DNA of 64,000 nt from Streptomyces aculeolatus. GTDB lineage: Bacteria; Actinomycetota; Actinomycetes; Streptomycetales; Streptomycetaceae. Under the pieces are notes generated by a model, which was given only the letters and a program-made list of their open reading frames with translations, was not told the DNA's origin and ran no database searches. The number at the start of each line of letters is the position of its first letter. The stretch's first letter is position 1. The position numbers and the translations under genes are program-made. Of this stretch, positions 51,206 through 61,835 are shown piece after piece. The DNA lies in NCBI RefSeq assembly GCF_020400605.1, contig NZ_JAINRD010000031.1, positions 33,231-97,230 of the forward strand, read 5' to 3'.

Positions 51206-51766
51206 GGCTCGTCTCGCCTCGCCTTCTGCGTCTTGCGGCCCTGCGTCTTGCGGTCCTGCGGCTTGCGGTCCTGCGTGCTGAGCGCCGTGCGGCTGTGCGC
51301 CCTGGTTCCTTGTTGCCCTGCCCTGTCTTGCCTTGCGTACTGCGCCCTGGGTCGGTTGTTTCTGCGGTCGTCTCTTCTGCTGCTCGTTTCGGTCGATGTG
51401 CGGTGCCGGCGGGGGTCGCCGAAGTCGAAGCGGTGGTGTTCCGGTGCTCGGCCCTGCCCCCGGGCCCTCGATCGAATGTACCTGCGGCCGCTGACACGCC
51501 GTACGACCGGGGCTGCTCACGGCCGTGCCGCGGGCGGGCGGCCGCGTCTACGGGGAGGGTCGACGGGACAGCGGTATGGAGGGTGACGGCGGCTCTAACG
51601 GGCTGTGAACGCGATCCGGACGTGCCCGCACTCCCGCCCCAGGGTAGGCCCCTGCTCTGACAGCTCCGGCCATACGGACACGGCCGCACGCCCCTTGCGC
51701 CGGGCCCACGCCCCGTTCCGCGCCCCTACGCGCTTCGCCCCCGGCCCTCTACGCCCCCGGGGACCT
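51206..51766. other. 561-bp spacer between folP and folB
   Basis: No gene with convincing composition is visible on either strand. The spacer has an atypical T-rich top strand (many tgc, ttg and ccttg runs) and the 15-bp repeats. In several actinomycetes a small SnoaL/NTF2-like gene lies between folP and folB, so this may be a decayed copy; I see no residual homology. It may also hold a folB-folK promoter. Confidence 0.5.
51226..51285. repeat. Tandem 15-bp repeats upstream of folB
   Basis: Units ctgcgtcttgcggcc (51226-51240), ctgcgtcttgcggtc (51241-51255), ctgcggcttgcggtc (51256-51270) and a degenerate fourth (51271-51285) follow each other directly. The period is a multiple of three, so on the minus strand they read as in-frame pentapeptides like GPQDA just before the folB start. 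Confidence 0.8.
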
Positions 51767-52630
51767 CTACGCCTCCCGGCCCTCCAGCGCCGACGCGACC
51801 CGTACCGCATCCGCCGTCGGCCGTACCTCGTGCACCCGTACCGCCCAGGCGCCCTCCCGCGCCACGATCGCCGAGACCGCTGCCGTCGCGGCATCCCGCT
51901 CGCGGGCCGGCGGCGGCGAGCCGTCCGGGCCGGCCAGCACCCGCCCGAGGAACCGCTTCCGCGACGCCGCCACCAGCAGCGGACGGCCCAGCTCGGCGCG
52001 CAGCCGGGCGAGGCTGTTCAGCAGAACGAGGTCGTGCGGCGCCGCCTTGGCGAAGCCGAGGCCCGGGTCGGCGATGATCCGCTCGAGGCCGATCCCCCCG
52101 GCCACCGCCCGGTCCAGGCTGCGGCGCAGTTCGTCGACGACCTCGGCGACGGTGTCCTCGTAGACGGCCCGGTTGTTCATGTCGATGGACTGCCCGCGCC
52201 AGTGCATGACGACGAACGGCACCCCGGCCGCGGCGACCGCCGGCACCATCGCGGGGTCCGCCTGGCCGCCGCTGACGTCGTTGACGAGCCGGGCGCCGGC
52301 GGCGACCGCCCGCTCGGCGACGGTGGCGCGCATGGTGTCGACGGAGACGAGTACGCCTTCGGCCGCGAGGCCCCGTACGACGGGCAGGACGCGGCGCAGC
52401 TCCTCGTCCTCGTCCACGCGGGGGGCGCCGGGGCGGGTGGACTCGCCGCCGACGTCGACGATGTCGGCGCCGGTGGCGACGAGGTCGATGCCGTGCTTGA
52501 TGGCGGCCGCGGAGTCGAACCACAGGCCGCCGTCGGAGAAGGAGTCGGGGGTGACGTTGACGACGCCCATGACGGCGCAGCGGCCGAAGTCCGGCAGCCC
52601 CGCCACCTGCCCCCTGCGCGCATGCGTCAT
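51767..52630 (-). CDS. folP: Dihydropteroate synthase
   Basis: A 287-residue TIM-barrel enzyme that couples hydroxymethyldihydropterin pyrophosphate with p-aminobenzoate; it is the sulfonamide target. 'MGVVNVTPDSFSDGG' and 'IVDVGGESTRPGAP' form the pterin and phosphate sites, 'VNDVSGGQADP' is conserved, and 'LVAASRKRFLG' is the Ser-Arg-Lys loop. The ATG at 52630 was chosen over a longer start. A 268-bp gap with short ggtggggcgct repeats separates it from the formylglycine-generating enzyme gene, and a 561-bp spacer from folB. Confidence 0.96.
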   Translation of the reverse strand: MTHARRGQVAGLPDFGRCAVMGVVNVTPDSFSDGGLWFDSAAAIKHGIDLVATGADIVDVGGESTRPGAPRVDEDEELRRVLPVVRGLAAEGVLVSVDTMRATVAERAVAAGARLVNDVSGGQADPAMVPAVAAAGVPFVVMHWRGQSIDMNNRAVYEDTVAEVVDELRRSLDRAVAGGIGLERIIADPGLGFAKAAPHDLVLLNSLARLRAELGRPLLVAASRKRFLGRVLAGPDGSPPPARERDAATAAVSAIVAREGAWAVRVHEVRPTADAVRVASALEGREA

Positions 52631-52898
52631 ACCCCCAGCGTAGGTGCCTCCGGTGCGACCGGGCCCGGCGGGCACGTGCCGCGGGGGGCAGGGCCGGTCG
52701 GGCGGCGTGGGTTGGGGGCGTAGGACGGGCTGAGGCGGTGCGTACGGGCACGGGGTGATGTCAGAGGGCGCGCCTACCCTTGGGCGGGTGTGAGGGGCTG
52801 GTGGGGCGCTGGTGGGGCGCTGGTAGGACAGCAGGCCGCAGGCCCGGCGGGTCGCCGCAGGCCGGCAGGCCCACCGCAGGGCGGCAGTGCCCCGCCGG

Positions 52899-53912
52899 TC
52901 AGGCGTTGCGGATTGCTCGGAAGCCCGTGTTGCCGCTGGAACTGTCCGGCGTGTTCCCCATCCGCGCCGACGTCCGGTACCGCAGGCAGTACGACTCGTG
53001 GCACATATGCGAGCCCCCCTTCAGCACCCGCGACTGCCCCAGCCGCGGCCCCCGCGGGTTGTCACGCGGTGCCTTCCGGTGGTGCCGCGCGTGGAACCAG
53101 TCCGCGCACCACTCCCACACGTTCCCCGTGGCGTTGTACAGCCCGTAGTCGTTCGGCTCGAATGCGTCCACCGGGCAGGTGCCGCGGTAGCCGTCCGCCG
53201 CCGTGTTGCGGTCCGGGAAGGTGCCCCGCCAGATGTTCATCCGGTACGCGCCCGCCGGCTCCCGCTCCGCGCCCCACGGGTACGGCTCGCCCGTCAGCCC
53301 TCCGCGCGCCGCGTACTCCCACTCCGCCTCCGTCGGCAGCCGCCCGCCCGCCCAGTCGCAGAACGCGACCGCGTCGGCGTACGAGACGTGCACCACCGGG
53401 TGGTCCCACCGGCCGCGCAGGCCCGAGCCGGGGCCCTCGGGGTGGCGCCAGTCCGCCTGGTGGACCTGCCGCCACCAGGGCGTCTGCGGAGGGGAGGCGG
53501 TGGGCGGGAAGTTCTTGGGCAGGAAGCCGGCGAAGACGAAGGACCAGCCGAAGCGCTCGGCGTCCGTGACGTGCGACGTGGCGTCGGCGAAGGCCGCGAA
53601 CTCCTCGTTCGTCACCGTCGTCGCCGCGACGGCGAAGCCGTCGACCGTCACCTCGCGGGCCGGGCCCTCCCCGTCAGCCGGGTACGGGCCGTCGTCGTAG
53701 CCCATCAGGAACGCCCCGCCGGGAAGCTCGCGCCACCCTCCCCGCGGCTCGTACGCGGCAGTGGCAGCGGCACCGCCCCCGACCGCGGCACCGGCCCCGG
53801 CCGCCGGCCCCGGGGCGGCGGTCTCCGCGTGCGCCGGCGCGGCCGGTCCCGCCGCGACCCCCGCGCGCCCCGGCGCGCAGCACGCTCGCGGCTCCGTACC
53901 CCCGGCCCCCAT
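52899..53912 (-). CDS. Formylglycine-generating enzyme (SUMF1 family)
   Basis: A 337-residue FGE-sulfatase-domain protein. FGE oxidises a Cys in the CxPxR motif of type I sulfatases to formylglycine with copper and oxygen. Both catalytic copper-binding cysteines are present in 'GGSHMCHESYCLRYRTSAR' (Cys304 and Cys309), the spacing of human Cys336/Cys341. Other family blocks are 'FLMGYDDGPYPADGEGP', 'RLPTEAEWEYAARGG' and 'GNVWEWCADWF'. The N-terminus has a 'RACCAPGRAG' segment and an Ala/Pro linker. Its ATG overlaps the folE stop codon (TGATG), so it is coupled to folE. No sulfatase lies in the window. Confidence 0.92.
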   Translation of the reverse strand: MGAGGTEPRACCAPGRAGVAAGPAAPAHAETAAPGPAAGAGAAVGGGAAATAAYEPRGGWRELPGGAFLMGYDDGPYPADGEGPAREVTVDGFAVAATTVTNEEFAAFADATSHVTDAERFGWSFVFAGFLPKNFPPTASPPQTPWWRQVHQADWRHPEGPGSGLRGRWDHPVVHVSYADAVAFCDWAGGRLPTEAEWEYAARGGLTGEPYPWGAEREPAGAYRMNIWRGTFPDRNTAADGYRGTCPVDAFEPNDYGLYNATGNVWEWCADWFHARHHRKAPRDNPRGPRLGQSRVLKGGSHMCHESYCLRYRTSARMGNTPDSSSGNTGFRAIRNA

Positions 53913-54571
53913 CAGCGCGCCTTGATCAGGCTCATCGCCTCGGCCCGCGTGGCCGGGTCCCGCAGTTGGCCGCGCACCGCCGACGTCAGCGTCTTCGCCC
54001 CCGGCTTCCGCACGCCCCGCATCGTCATGCACATGTGCTCGCACTCGATGACCACGATCACACCCCGCGGCTCCAGTATTTCCATCAGTGAGTCCGCGAT
54101 CTGCGTGGTCAACCGTTCCTGCACCTGCGGCCTGCGTGCATACACGTCCACCAGTCGCGCCAGCTTCGACAGCCCGGTGATCTTCCCGTCGTGCGACGGG
54201 ATGTACCCCACGTGCGCGGAGCCCACGAACGGCACCAGGTGGTGCTCGCACGTGCTCTGCACCTCGATGTCCTTGACCAGCACCATCTCGTCGTGGCCCA
54301 GGTCGAACGTCGTCGTCAGCACGTCCTCGGGACGCTGCCGCAACCCCGCGAATATCTCCTTGTACGCGCGCGCCACCCGCGCCGGCGTCTCCAGCAGACC
54401 CTCGCGGTCCGGGTCCTCGCCGACGGCGATGAGCAGTTCCCGCACGGCGTCCTCGGCGCGCTTCTCGTCGAAGTCGCCGTACCCCGCGTCGCCGGGTTCA
54501 GGCCCGTGGTTCGAGCCGTGCCCGGGCCCGTGTCCCGGTCCGTGTCCCGGCCGGACAGCCGCATCCGTCAT
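53912..54571 (-). CDS. folE: GTP cyclohydrolase I
   Basis: A 219-residue enzyme that converts GTP to dihydroneopterin triphosphate, the first step of folate synthesis. The zinc ligands are in 'STCEHHLVPFVGSAHVGY' (Cys, His) and 'IECEHMCMTMRGVRKPGA'; 'GLSKLARLVDVYARRPQVQE' is the conserved helix. The N-terminal 35 residues carry a GHGPGHGPGHG repeat, a His-rich extension that may be disordered or bind metal. It lies 85 bp downstream of ftsH, and its stop overlaps the start of the formylglycine-generating enzyme gene. Confidence 0.97.
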   Translation of the reverse strand: MTDAAVRPGHGPGHGPGHGSNHGPEPGDAGYGDFDEKRAEDAVRELLIAVGEDPDREGLLETPARVARAYKEIFAGLRQRPEDVLTTTFDLGHDEMVLVKDIEVQSTCEHHLVPFVGSAHVGYIPSHDGKITGLSKLARLVDVYARRPQVQERLTTQIADSLMEILEPRGVIVVIECEHMCMTMRGVRKPGAKTLTSAVRGQLRDPATRAEAMSLIKAR

Positions 54572-54656
54572 CGTGGTGCCTCTCGTACCTGCGCCAATGG
54601 CCGCGCCCCCAAGGCTAGAACCTCGGGGGCGCTGCTCACATTCCAGGGGCTGTCCG

Positions 54657-56723
<2,067 letters not shown>

Positions 56724-56862
56724 CCACACGGGGCGGTGTACGCCCCGTCCCTCCTGCCCAGTGAGGCACGGCTGGCTCCTGACCGAGCCCGTGGCCGTGC
56801 GTATGCCTGTATGGGTCCAAACTGAAACGACTGACGTTCGGACGGTACCCCAGAATTGTCAC

Positions 56863-56881
56863 CCGTCCCCGCCGGGGACGG
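56863..56881 (-). terminator. Hairpin between hpt and ftsH
   Basis: An 8-bp perfect stem (56863-56870 with 56874-56881) with a 3-base loop lies in the 299-bp gap, about 140 bp from each gene. It may end the tilS-hpt transcript ahead of the ftsH promoter. The rest of the gap shows no gene. Confidence 0.45.
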
Positions 56882-57022
56882 CTAACAAACCGGCTTTCCC
56901 ATGCTCCAACGGCGGGAAACCCCCCGGTGTTCCCCGGGCGGGACCCGCCGGCCCGCGTCCGGCCACCCGGGGGGTGGCGGCGGGCTGCCCCTCAGTCCGC
57001 GCAGCGGAAGCCGCAGACTGCG

Positions 57023-57577
57023 TCAGCCACCGTACACGTGCGGTGCGAGGGTGCCGACGAAGGGCAGGTTGCGGTACTTCTCCGCATAGTCGAGGCCGTA
57101 GCCGACGACGAACTCGTTGGGGATGTCGAAACCCACCCAGTCCACGTCGATGGGCACCTTCGCGGCCTCCGGCTTGCGCAGCAGCGTGAAGACCCGCAGC
57201 GACGCCGGCTGCCGCGAGCCGAGGTTGGACAGCAGCCAGGAGAGCGTGAGGCCGGAGTCGATGATGTCCTCGACGATCAGCACGTGCCGGTCCTGGATGT
57301 CGGTGTCGAGGTCCTTGAGGATCCGTACGACACCGGAGGACTGGGTGCCCGCGCCATAGGAGGACACGGCCATCCAGTCCATGGTCACCGGCGTGGAGAG
57401 CGTGCGGGCGAGGTCCGCCATGACCATCACGGCGCCCTTGAGCACCCCGACGATCAGGAGGTCCTTGCCGGCGTACTCCGCGTCGATCTTCGCGGCCGTC
57501 TCGGCGAGCTTGGCGTCGATCTCTTCCTTGGTGATGAGCACTTTCTCGAGCTCCGCGCCCATGTCCTTCACATTCAC
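57023..57577 (-). CDS. hpt: Hypoxanthine phosphoribosyltransferase
   Basis: A 184-residue purine salvage enzyme that makes IMP (and GMP) from hypoxanthine (guanine) and PRPP. The PRPP loop is 'HVLIVEDIIDSGLTLSWLL', the base-binding end is 'VGFDIPNEFVVGYGLDYAEKYR' (part), and 'LLIVGVLKGAVMVMADLART' is the first loop. It starts with GTG at 57577. It lies 174 bp downstream of tilS; the tilS-hpt-ftsH order is widely conserved in bacteria. Confidence 0.97.
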   Translation of the reverse strand: MNVKDMGAELEKVLITKEEIDAKLAETAAKIDAEYAGKDLLIVGVLKGAVMVMADLARTLSTPVTMDWMAVSSYGAGTQSSGVVRILKDLDTDIQDRHVLIVEDIIDSGLTLSWLLSNLGSRQPASLRVFTLLRKPEAAKVPIDVDWVGFDIPNEFVVGYGLDYAEKYRNLPFVGTLAPHVYGG

Positions 57578-57751
57578 CCGGGGTCACTCTCGTTCGTCGA
57601 CGACCACTGCCGAACGAACAGTCTGCCATCCGTTCTCCGGCCGGTCAGGAGCGCGTAGGACACGTTTTCCGCACGTCCGGCCCCTGGCCGGTGCCGGTAC
57701 GGCCCCGCCGGCGGGCCGGTGCGCCGGCGGGATCCGTGGTCCTGCGGGCCC

Positions 57752-58894
57752 TCAGCCCTCCCGCCGGACGACGAGTCGGCCCTGTTCGCGACGGGCGGAC
57801 ACCCGGCCGGGGAGGTTGAGGGCGCTCTGCCCGCGCCAGCCGGTGATGAGCTTGTCCATCTCCTCGATGTGCCGGCTGAAGAGGGACCCCGCCGGGGCGC
57901 CGGCCGCGAGCGCTGCGCGGCGCAGGATGCGGCGGCGGACGGCGGGCGGCAGCGCGTACAGCCCGCGGACGTCGAGGGCGCCGTCGGCGTCGCGTACGCC
58001 GCGCTCGGCGTCGGCGGCCCAGGCGTCCAGGGCGTCGGCGTCGTCGCGGGAGAGCCGGGCGGTACGGGCCAGGGAGGCGACGACGCCGCGGCCGAGGGCC
58101 TTCTCCAGCACCGGCAGCGCTTCGTGGCGGACGCGGGAGCGGGTGTAGGCGGGGTCGACGTTGTGCGGGTCGTCCCAGACGGGCAGGGACTGGACCATGC
58201 ACGCCTTGCGGGCGACCTGGCGGTCGATCTGCAGGAACGGGCGGCGGTAGCGGCCGCCGGGCCCCGAGGTGGCGGCCATGCCGGACAGCGAGCGCACGCC
58301 GGAGCCGCGGGCGAGCGCCAGCAGCACGGTCTCGGCCTGGTCGTCGCGGGTGTGGCCGAGGAGCACGGCGGCTGCGCCGAGGCGCTGCGCGGCGTCGTCC
58401 AGCGCCGCGTAGCGGGCGTCGCGGGCGGCCGCCTCCGGGCCGCCGCCGCGGCCGACGTCCACGCGCACGGACTCGACGGGGTCCAGGCCGAGTGCGCGCA
58501 GCCGGCCGGCGACTTCCTGCGCGCGCAGGTCGGAGCCGTCCTGGAGGCCGTGGTCGATGGTGATGCCGCCGGCGCGGGCGCCCTGGCGGGGGGCCTCGAA
58601 GGAGAGGGCGGAGGCGAGCGCCATGGAGTCGGCGCCGCCGGAGCAGGCGACGAGGACGAGGGGTGCGTCGGCCGGGACGGCGGGGGCAGGGGGGTTGCCC
58701 GCGAAGCGGGCGCGCGAGGCCGGTGCGGGGACCGCGGCCGTGGAGGCCGTGGGGGCGGCGGGGGACGCCGTGGTGGGGGCCGGGGAGGCCGCGGAGGTGG
58801 GGGGAACGTGCGCCGTCGCGTACTCGGTCAGGACCTCGTGCAGGACGTGGCGTACGGCCAGACGTATCGCGGCGACCGCTGGATGGGGACCCAT
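57752..58894 (-). CDS. tilS: tRNA(Ile)-lysidine synthase
   Basis: A 380-residue PP-loop ATPase that converts cytidine 34 of tRNA-Ile(CAU) to lysidine. The PP-loop is 'LVLVACSGGADSMALASAL', 'LLGHTRDDQAETVLLALARG' and 'VRSLSGMAATSG' are typical, and 'RSRVRHEALPVLE' closes the catalytic domain. A 45-residue Ala/Thr/Pro-rich insert (about 30-75) separates the first helix from the PP-loop. The ATG at 58894 was chosen; a GTG three codons upstream is possible. It precedes hpt. Confidence 0.94.
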   Translation of the reverse strand: MGPHPAVAAIRLAVRHVLHEVLTEYATAHVPPTSAASPAPTTASPAAPTASTAAVPAPASRARFAGNPPAPAVPADAPLVLVACSGGADSMALASALSFEAPRQGARAGGITIDHGLQDGSDLRAQEVAGRLRALGLDPVESVRVDVGRGGGPEAAARDARYAALDDAAQRLGAAAVLLGHTRDDQAETVLLALARGSGVRSLSGMAATSGPGGRYRRPFLQIDRQVARKACMVQSLPVWDDPHNVDPAYTRSRVRHEALPVLEKALGRGVVASLARTARLSRDDADALDAWAADAERGVRDADGALDVRGLYALPPAVRRRILRRAALAAGAPAGSLFSRHIEEMDKLITGWRGQSALNLPGRVSARREQGRLVVRREG

Positions 58895-59089
58895 GGCTTT
58901 CACTTCACTTTCGCTGGCGGCGGAAGAGCTCGCTCGGGCTCACCTCCGCGACCGTCACTGTAAGTGTGTCGATGGTGACAGAGGAGAGCGGCCAACCGAG
59001 CATTGCACGCGGGCAACGCCGGGTTCGCTCCCTCGGACGGGTGAAAGTCGCGCGAATATCGCCGCCATGGGAACCGCCGGAGGCTGTCG

Positions 59090-60244
59090 TCAGCTCTCGG
59101 CCCGGCTGTGCACCCGCGCGATCCAGTCCGCCGGCTTGGCGATCTCCGACTTGGTCGGCAGGGTGTTGGGCGAGGTCCACACCCGGTTGAAGCCGTCCAT
59201 GCCGACCTCGTCGACGACGTGCCGGACGAAGCGCTCGCCGTCGCGGTACTGGCGGAGCTTGGCGTCCAGGCCCAGCAGCTTGCGCAGCGCCTGGTCCAGC
59301 CGGCCCGCGCCGGCCTGGCGGCGCTTGGTGAACTTCTCCCGGATCTCCGCGACCGACGGCACGACCTGCGGTCCCACGCCGTCCATCACGTAGTCCGCGT
59401 GCCCCTCCAGCAGGGACATCACCGCGGTCAGCCGGCCCAGGATCTCCCGCTGCGCCGGGGTCTGGACGACCTCGACGATGCTGCGCTCCTCGGCGCCCTC
59501 CTCCTTGCCGCCGCTGAGGCTCTGCAGCGCCTCGCGTACGCGGTCCAGGAGGGTGGCCGGGTCGATCTCCGTCTCGCCCAGGAACGACTGGATCTCGCCT
59601 TGCAGGTGGTCGCGCAGCCACGGCACGGCGGTGAACTGCGTGCGGTGGGTCTCCTCGTGGATGCAGACCCACAGCCGGAAGTCGTGCGGGGCGACCTCCA
59701 GCTCGCGCTCGACGTGGACGATGTTCGGCGCGACGAGCAGCAGCCGGCCCTGGCCGGCGCCGCCGCTGGTGGAGCCGGCGTGGGCGGTGGGACCGCCGGG
59801 CAGGTCGCGGGAGGCCGGGGCGAAGGTCTCGTACTGCCCGAGGACGCGGGAGGACAGGAACGACAGCAGCATCCCCAGCTCGACGCCGGTGACCTTGCCG
59901 CCGACGGCGCCCAGGACGGCCCCGCCGGGCAGGCCGGAGCGGCGCTTGTCCATCTTCTCCAGCAGCGGCGCGAGGACGGCGCGGAAGCCCGCGACGTTCG
60001 CCTTCACCCAGCCCGGCCGGTCGACCACGAGGATCGGGGTGTCGTGCCGGGGGTCGGCGCCGTCGGGATACATCCGGGAGAACTCGCGTACGTGCTCCTC
60101 GGCCGACCGGGCGTGCGCCCGCAGCTCGCCGACGATGGCACGCGCCTCGTCCCGGCTCACGTCGGGCCCCGGCCGCACGAACCGCGTCGCGGTCGCAACC
60201 GCGAGATTCCAGTCGACCATCTCCGCACCACCGATGCTCGTCAT
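59090..60244 (-). CDS. DUF2342 zinc-dependent metalloprotease-like protein
   Basis: A 384-residue protein of the actinobacterial DUF2342 family (often called zinc-dependent metalloprotease or F420-biosynthesis-associated protein). The zinc motif HExxH is in 'LWVCIHEETHRTQFTAVPWL', with a further Glu/His site in 'AVMSLLEGHADYVMDGVG'. 'VDWNLAVATATRFVRPGP' begins the fold. The ATG at 60244 was chosen over a longer frame. It lies upstream of tilS as in Mycobacterium, where dacB comes next; here the pst operon follows instead. No substrate is known. Confidence 0.87.
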   Translation of the reverse strand: MTSIGGAEMVDWNLAVATATRFVRPGPDVSRDEARAIVGELRAHARSAEEHVREFSRMYPDGADPRHDTPILVVDRPGWVKANVAGFRAVLAPLLEKMDKRRSGLPGGAVLGAVGGKVTGVELGMLLSFLSSRVLGQYETFAPASRDLPGGPTAHAGSTSGGAGQGRLLLVAPNIVHVERELEVAPHDFRLWVCIHEETHRTQFTAVPWLRDHLQGEIQSFLGETEIDPATLLDRVREALQSLSGGKEEGAEERSIVEVVQTPAQREILGRLTAVMSLLEGHADYVMDGVGPQVVPSVAEIREKFTKRRQAGAGRLDQALRKLLGLDAKLRQYRDGERFVRHVVDEVGMDGFNRVWTSPNTLPTKSEIAKPADWIARVHSRAES

Positions 60245-60561
60245 CTCTTCACCGTACGTGCCCACGCGGCCGAGCGGGAGCGCGCGGCCCCCGGATCCGG
60301 TCACGGGGGCACCCGTAGGGGACCCGCCGGGCCCGCCGGGACGCCCGGCGGGAAGCGCGGCGGCGGCCGGTTCGGCGGGGCGGTCGCCCGAACGAGGGAC
60401 GAGGTTCACTTCTCGTTCACTTCAGACGGCGAATCGATTCACCTGTTTTGCCTAACTTCGGCAACGAAAGGTGAATCAGCGCAGGCGGGACGGATGCGAA
60501 CGCGCATACCTGAGGAAGAGGTCTCGCCCCAGTACCGCAAGAACCGCAAAGGACCCCCACC
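60245..60561. other. pstS upstream region
   Basis: This 317-bp region between the divergent metalloprotease and pstS genes contains the PHO box at 60404-60447 and, 30 bp further on, an inverted half-unit ggtgaat (60470-60476). An AT-richer stretch at 60440-60480 suits a pstS promoter. No gene is seen. Confidence 0.6.
60404..60447 (+). promoter_or_regulatory. PHO box (PhoP-binding direct repeats) of pstS
   Basis: 11-base units gttcacttctc (60404-60414), gttcacttcag (60415-60425), a degenerate unit (60426-60436) and attcacctgtt (60437-60447) follow in exact 11-base phase. This matches the Streptomyces PhoP operator (GTTCACC-like direct repeats). It lies 115 bp upstream of the pstS start, so the operon should be induced by phosphate starvation through PhoR-PhoP. 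Confidence 0.9.
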
Positions 60562-61695
60562 GTGAAGCTTCCCCGCACCACCCGGCTGCGCGCCGCTGCC
60601 GCCGGCTCGCTCGCCCTCGCCGGCGCCCTCGTCCTCGGCGCCTGCGGGTCGGACGACAACACCGGCGGCGCCGCCTCGACCGGCGGCGGCGCCCAGGCCG
60701 CCGCCGGCGACGTGCAGTGCGCCGGCTCCGGCGAGCTGCTGGCATCGGGCTCCTCCGCGCAGAAGAACGCCGTGGACCAGTGGGTCGCCGACTTCCAGAG
60801 CGCCTGCCCGGACATCACCGTCAACTACAAGGCCACCGGCTCGGGCGCCGGCATCCAGGAGTTCCTGCAGGGCAAGACCGGCTTCGCCGGCTCCGACTCG
60901 GCGCTCAAGCCCGAGGAGGTGCAGGCGTCGAAGAAGGTCTGCAAGGACGGCGAGGCCATCAACATCCCGATGCTCGGCGGCCCCATCGCCATCGGCTACA
61001 ACGTCGACGGCGTCGACGACCTCGTCCTCGACGCGGACGTCGTCGGCCAGATCTTCGGCGGCTCGATCACCACCTGGAACGACCCGGCCATCGCCGACCT
61101 CAACCCCGACGCGGACCTGCCGGACACCAAGATCCAGCCGGTGCACCGCTCGGACGAGTCGGGCACCACCGACAACTTCACCCAGTACCTCGCCGCCGCC
61201 GCCCAGGACACCTGGCCGCACGAGCCCGGCAAGAAGTGGCCCGTGCAGGGCGGCCAGGCCGCGGACGGCTCCTCCGGGGTGTCCTCGCAGGTGACGCAGA
61301 CCGACGGCGCCATCTCGTACTTCGAGCTGTCCTACGCCACCGCGAGCGACATCGACACCGTGAAGCTGGACACCGGCGCCTCCGAGCCCGTCGAGGCCAC
61401 CAGCGAGAACGCCTCCAAGGCCATCGCCGCCGCCAAGGTCACGGGCACCGGCAAGGACCTGGCGATGAAGCTCGACTACACCACCGACTCCGCCGGCGCC
61501 TACCCGCTGACCCTCCTCACCTACGAGATCGCCTGCGACACGGGCAACAACAGGGACAATCTGGACAAGGTGAAGTCCTTCCTCGGCTACACCGCCAGCG
61601 AGGCCGGCCAGTCCAAGCTGAGCCAGCTCGGCTACGCCCCGCTGCCGGCCGAGATCGCCGGGAAGGTCCGTACGACCGTGGAGTCACTCTCCTGA
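60562..61695 (+). CDS. pstS: Phosphate-binding lipoprotein
   Basis: A 377-residue periplasmic-type phosphate receptor anchored as a lipoprotein. The lipobox is 'LVLGAC' and the signal has 'KLPRTTRLRAAAAGSLALAG'. The phosphate-binding core includes 'LLASGSSAQKNAVDQWV', 'ATGSGAGIQEFLQGKTGFAGSD' (part), 'VHRSDESGTTDNFTQYL' and 'EIACDTGN'. It delivers phosphate to PstCAB. It is preceded by a PHO box and followed by a 12-bp hairpin that probably reduces read-through into pstC, so PstS is made in excess. Confidence 0.97.
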   Translation: MKLPRTTRLRAAAAGSLALAGALVLGACGSDDNTGGAASTGGGAQAAAGDVQCAGSGELLASGSSAQKNAVDQWVADFQSACPDITVNYKATGSGAGIQEFLQGKTGFAGSDSALKPEEVQASKKVCKDGEAINIPMLGGPIAIGYNVDGVDDLVLDADVVGQIFGGSITTWNDPAIADLNPDADLPDTKIQPVHRSDESGTTDNFTQYLAAAAQDTWPHEPGKKWPVQGGQAADGSSGVSSQVTQTDGAISYFELSYATASDIDTVKLDTGASEPVEATSENASKAIAAAKVTGTGKDLAMKLDYTTDSAGAYPLTLLTYEIACDTGNNRDNLDKVKSFLGYTASEAGQSKLSQLGYAPLPAEIAGKVRTTVESLS

Positions 61696-61716
61696 CCTCC
61701 GACCCGCGCCCCCGCA

Positions 61717-61742
61717 GCCCCCGCGCCGACCGGCGCGGGGGC
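61717..61742 (+). terminator. Hairpin between pstS and pstC (attenuator)
   Basis: A perfect 12-bp stem (61717-61728 with 61731-61742) with a 2-base loop lies 22 bp after the pstS stop and 94 bp before pstC. It has no T run and no new promoter is evident, so it fits partial termination inside the operon. Confidence 0.7.
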
Positions 61743-61835
61743 CCGGAGGGCACGGGCCCCGCATCCGGTGCACCGCCGCCGGGACGACAGGCGCACACCC
61801 CCGCGCCGCCGCCCCACCCAGACCGGAGACCGCAC

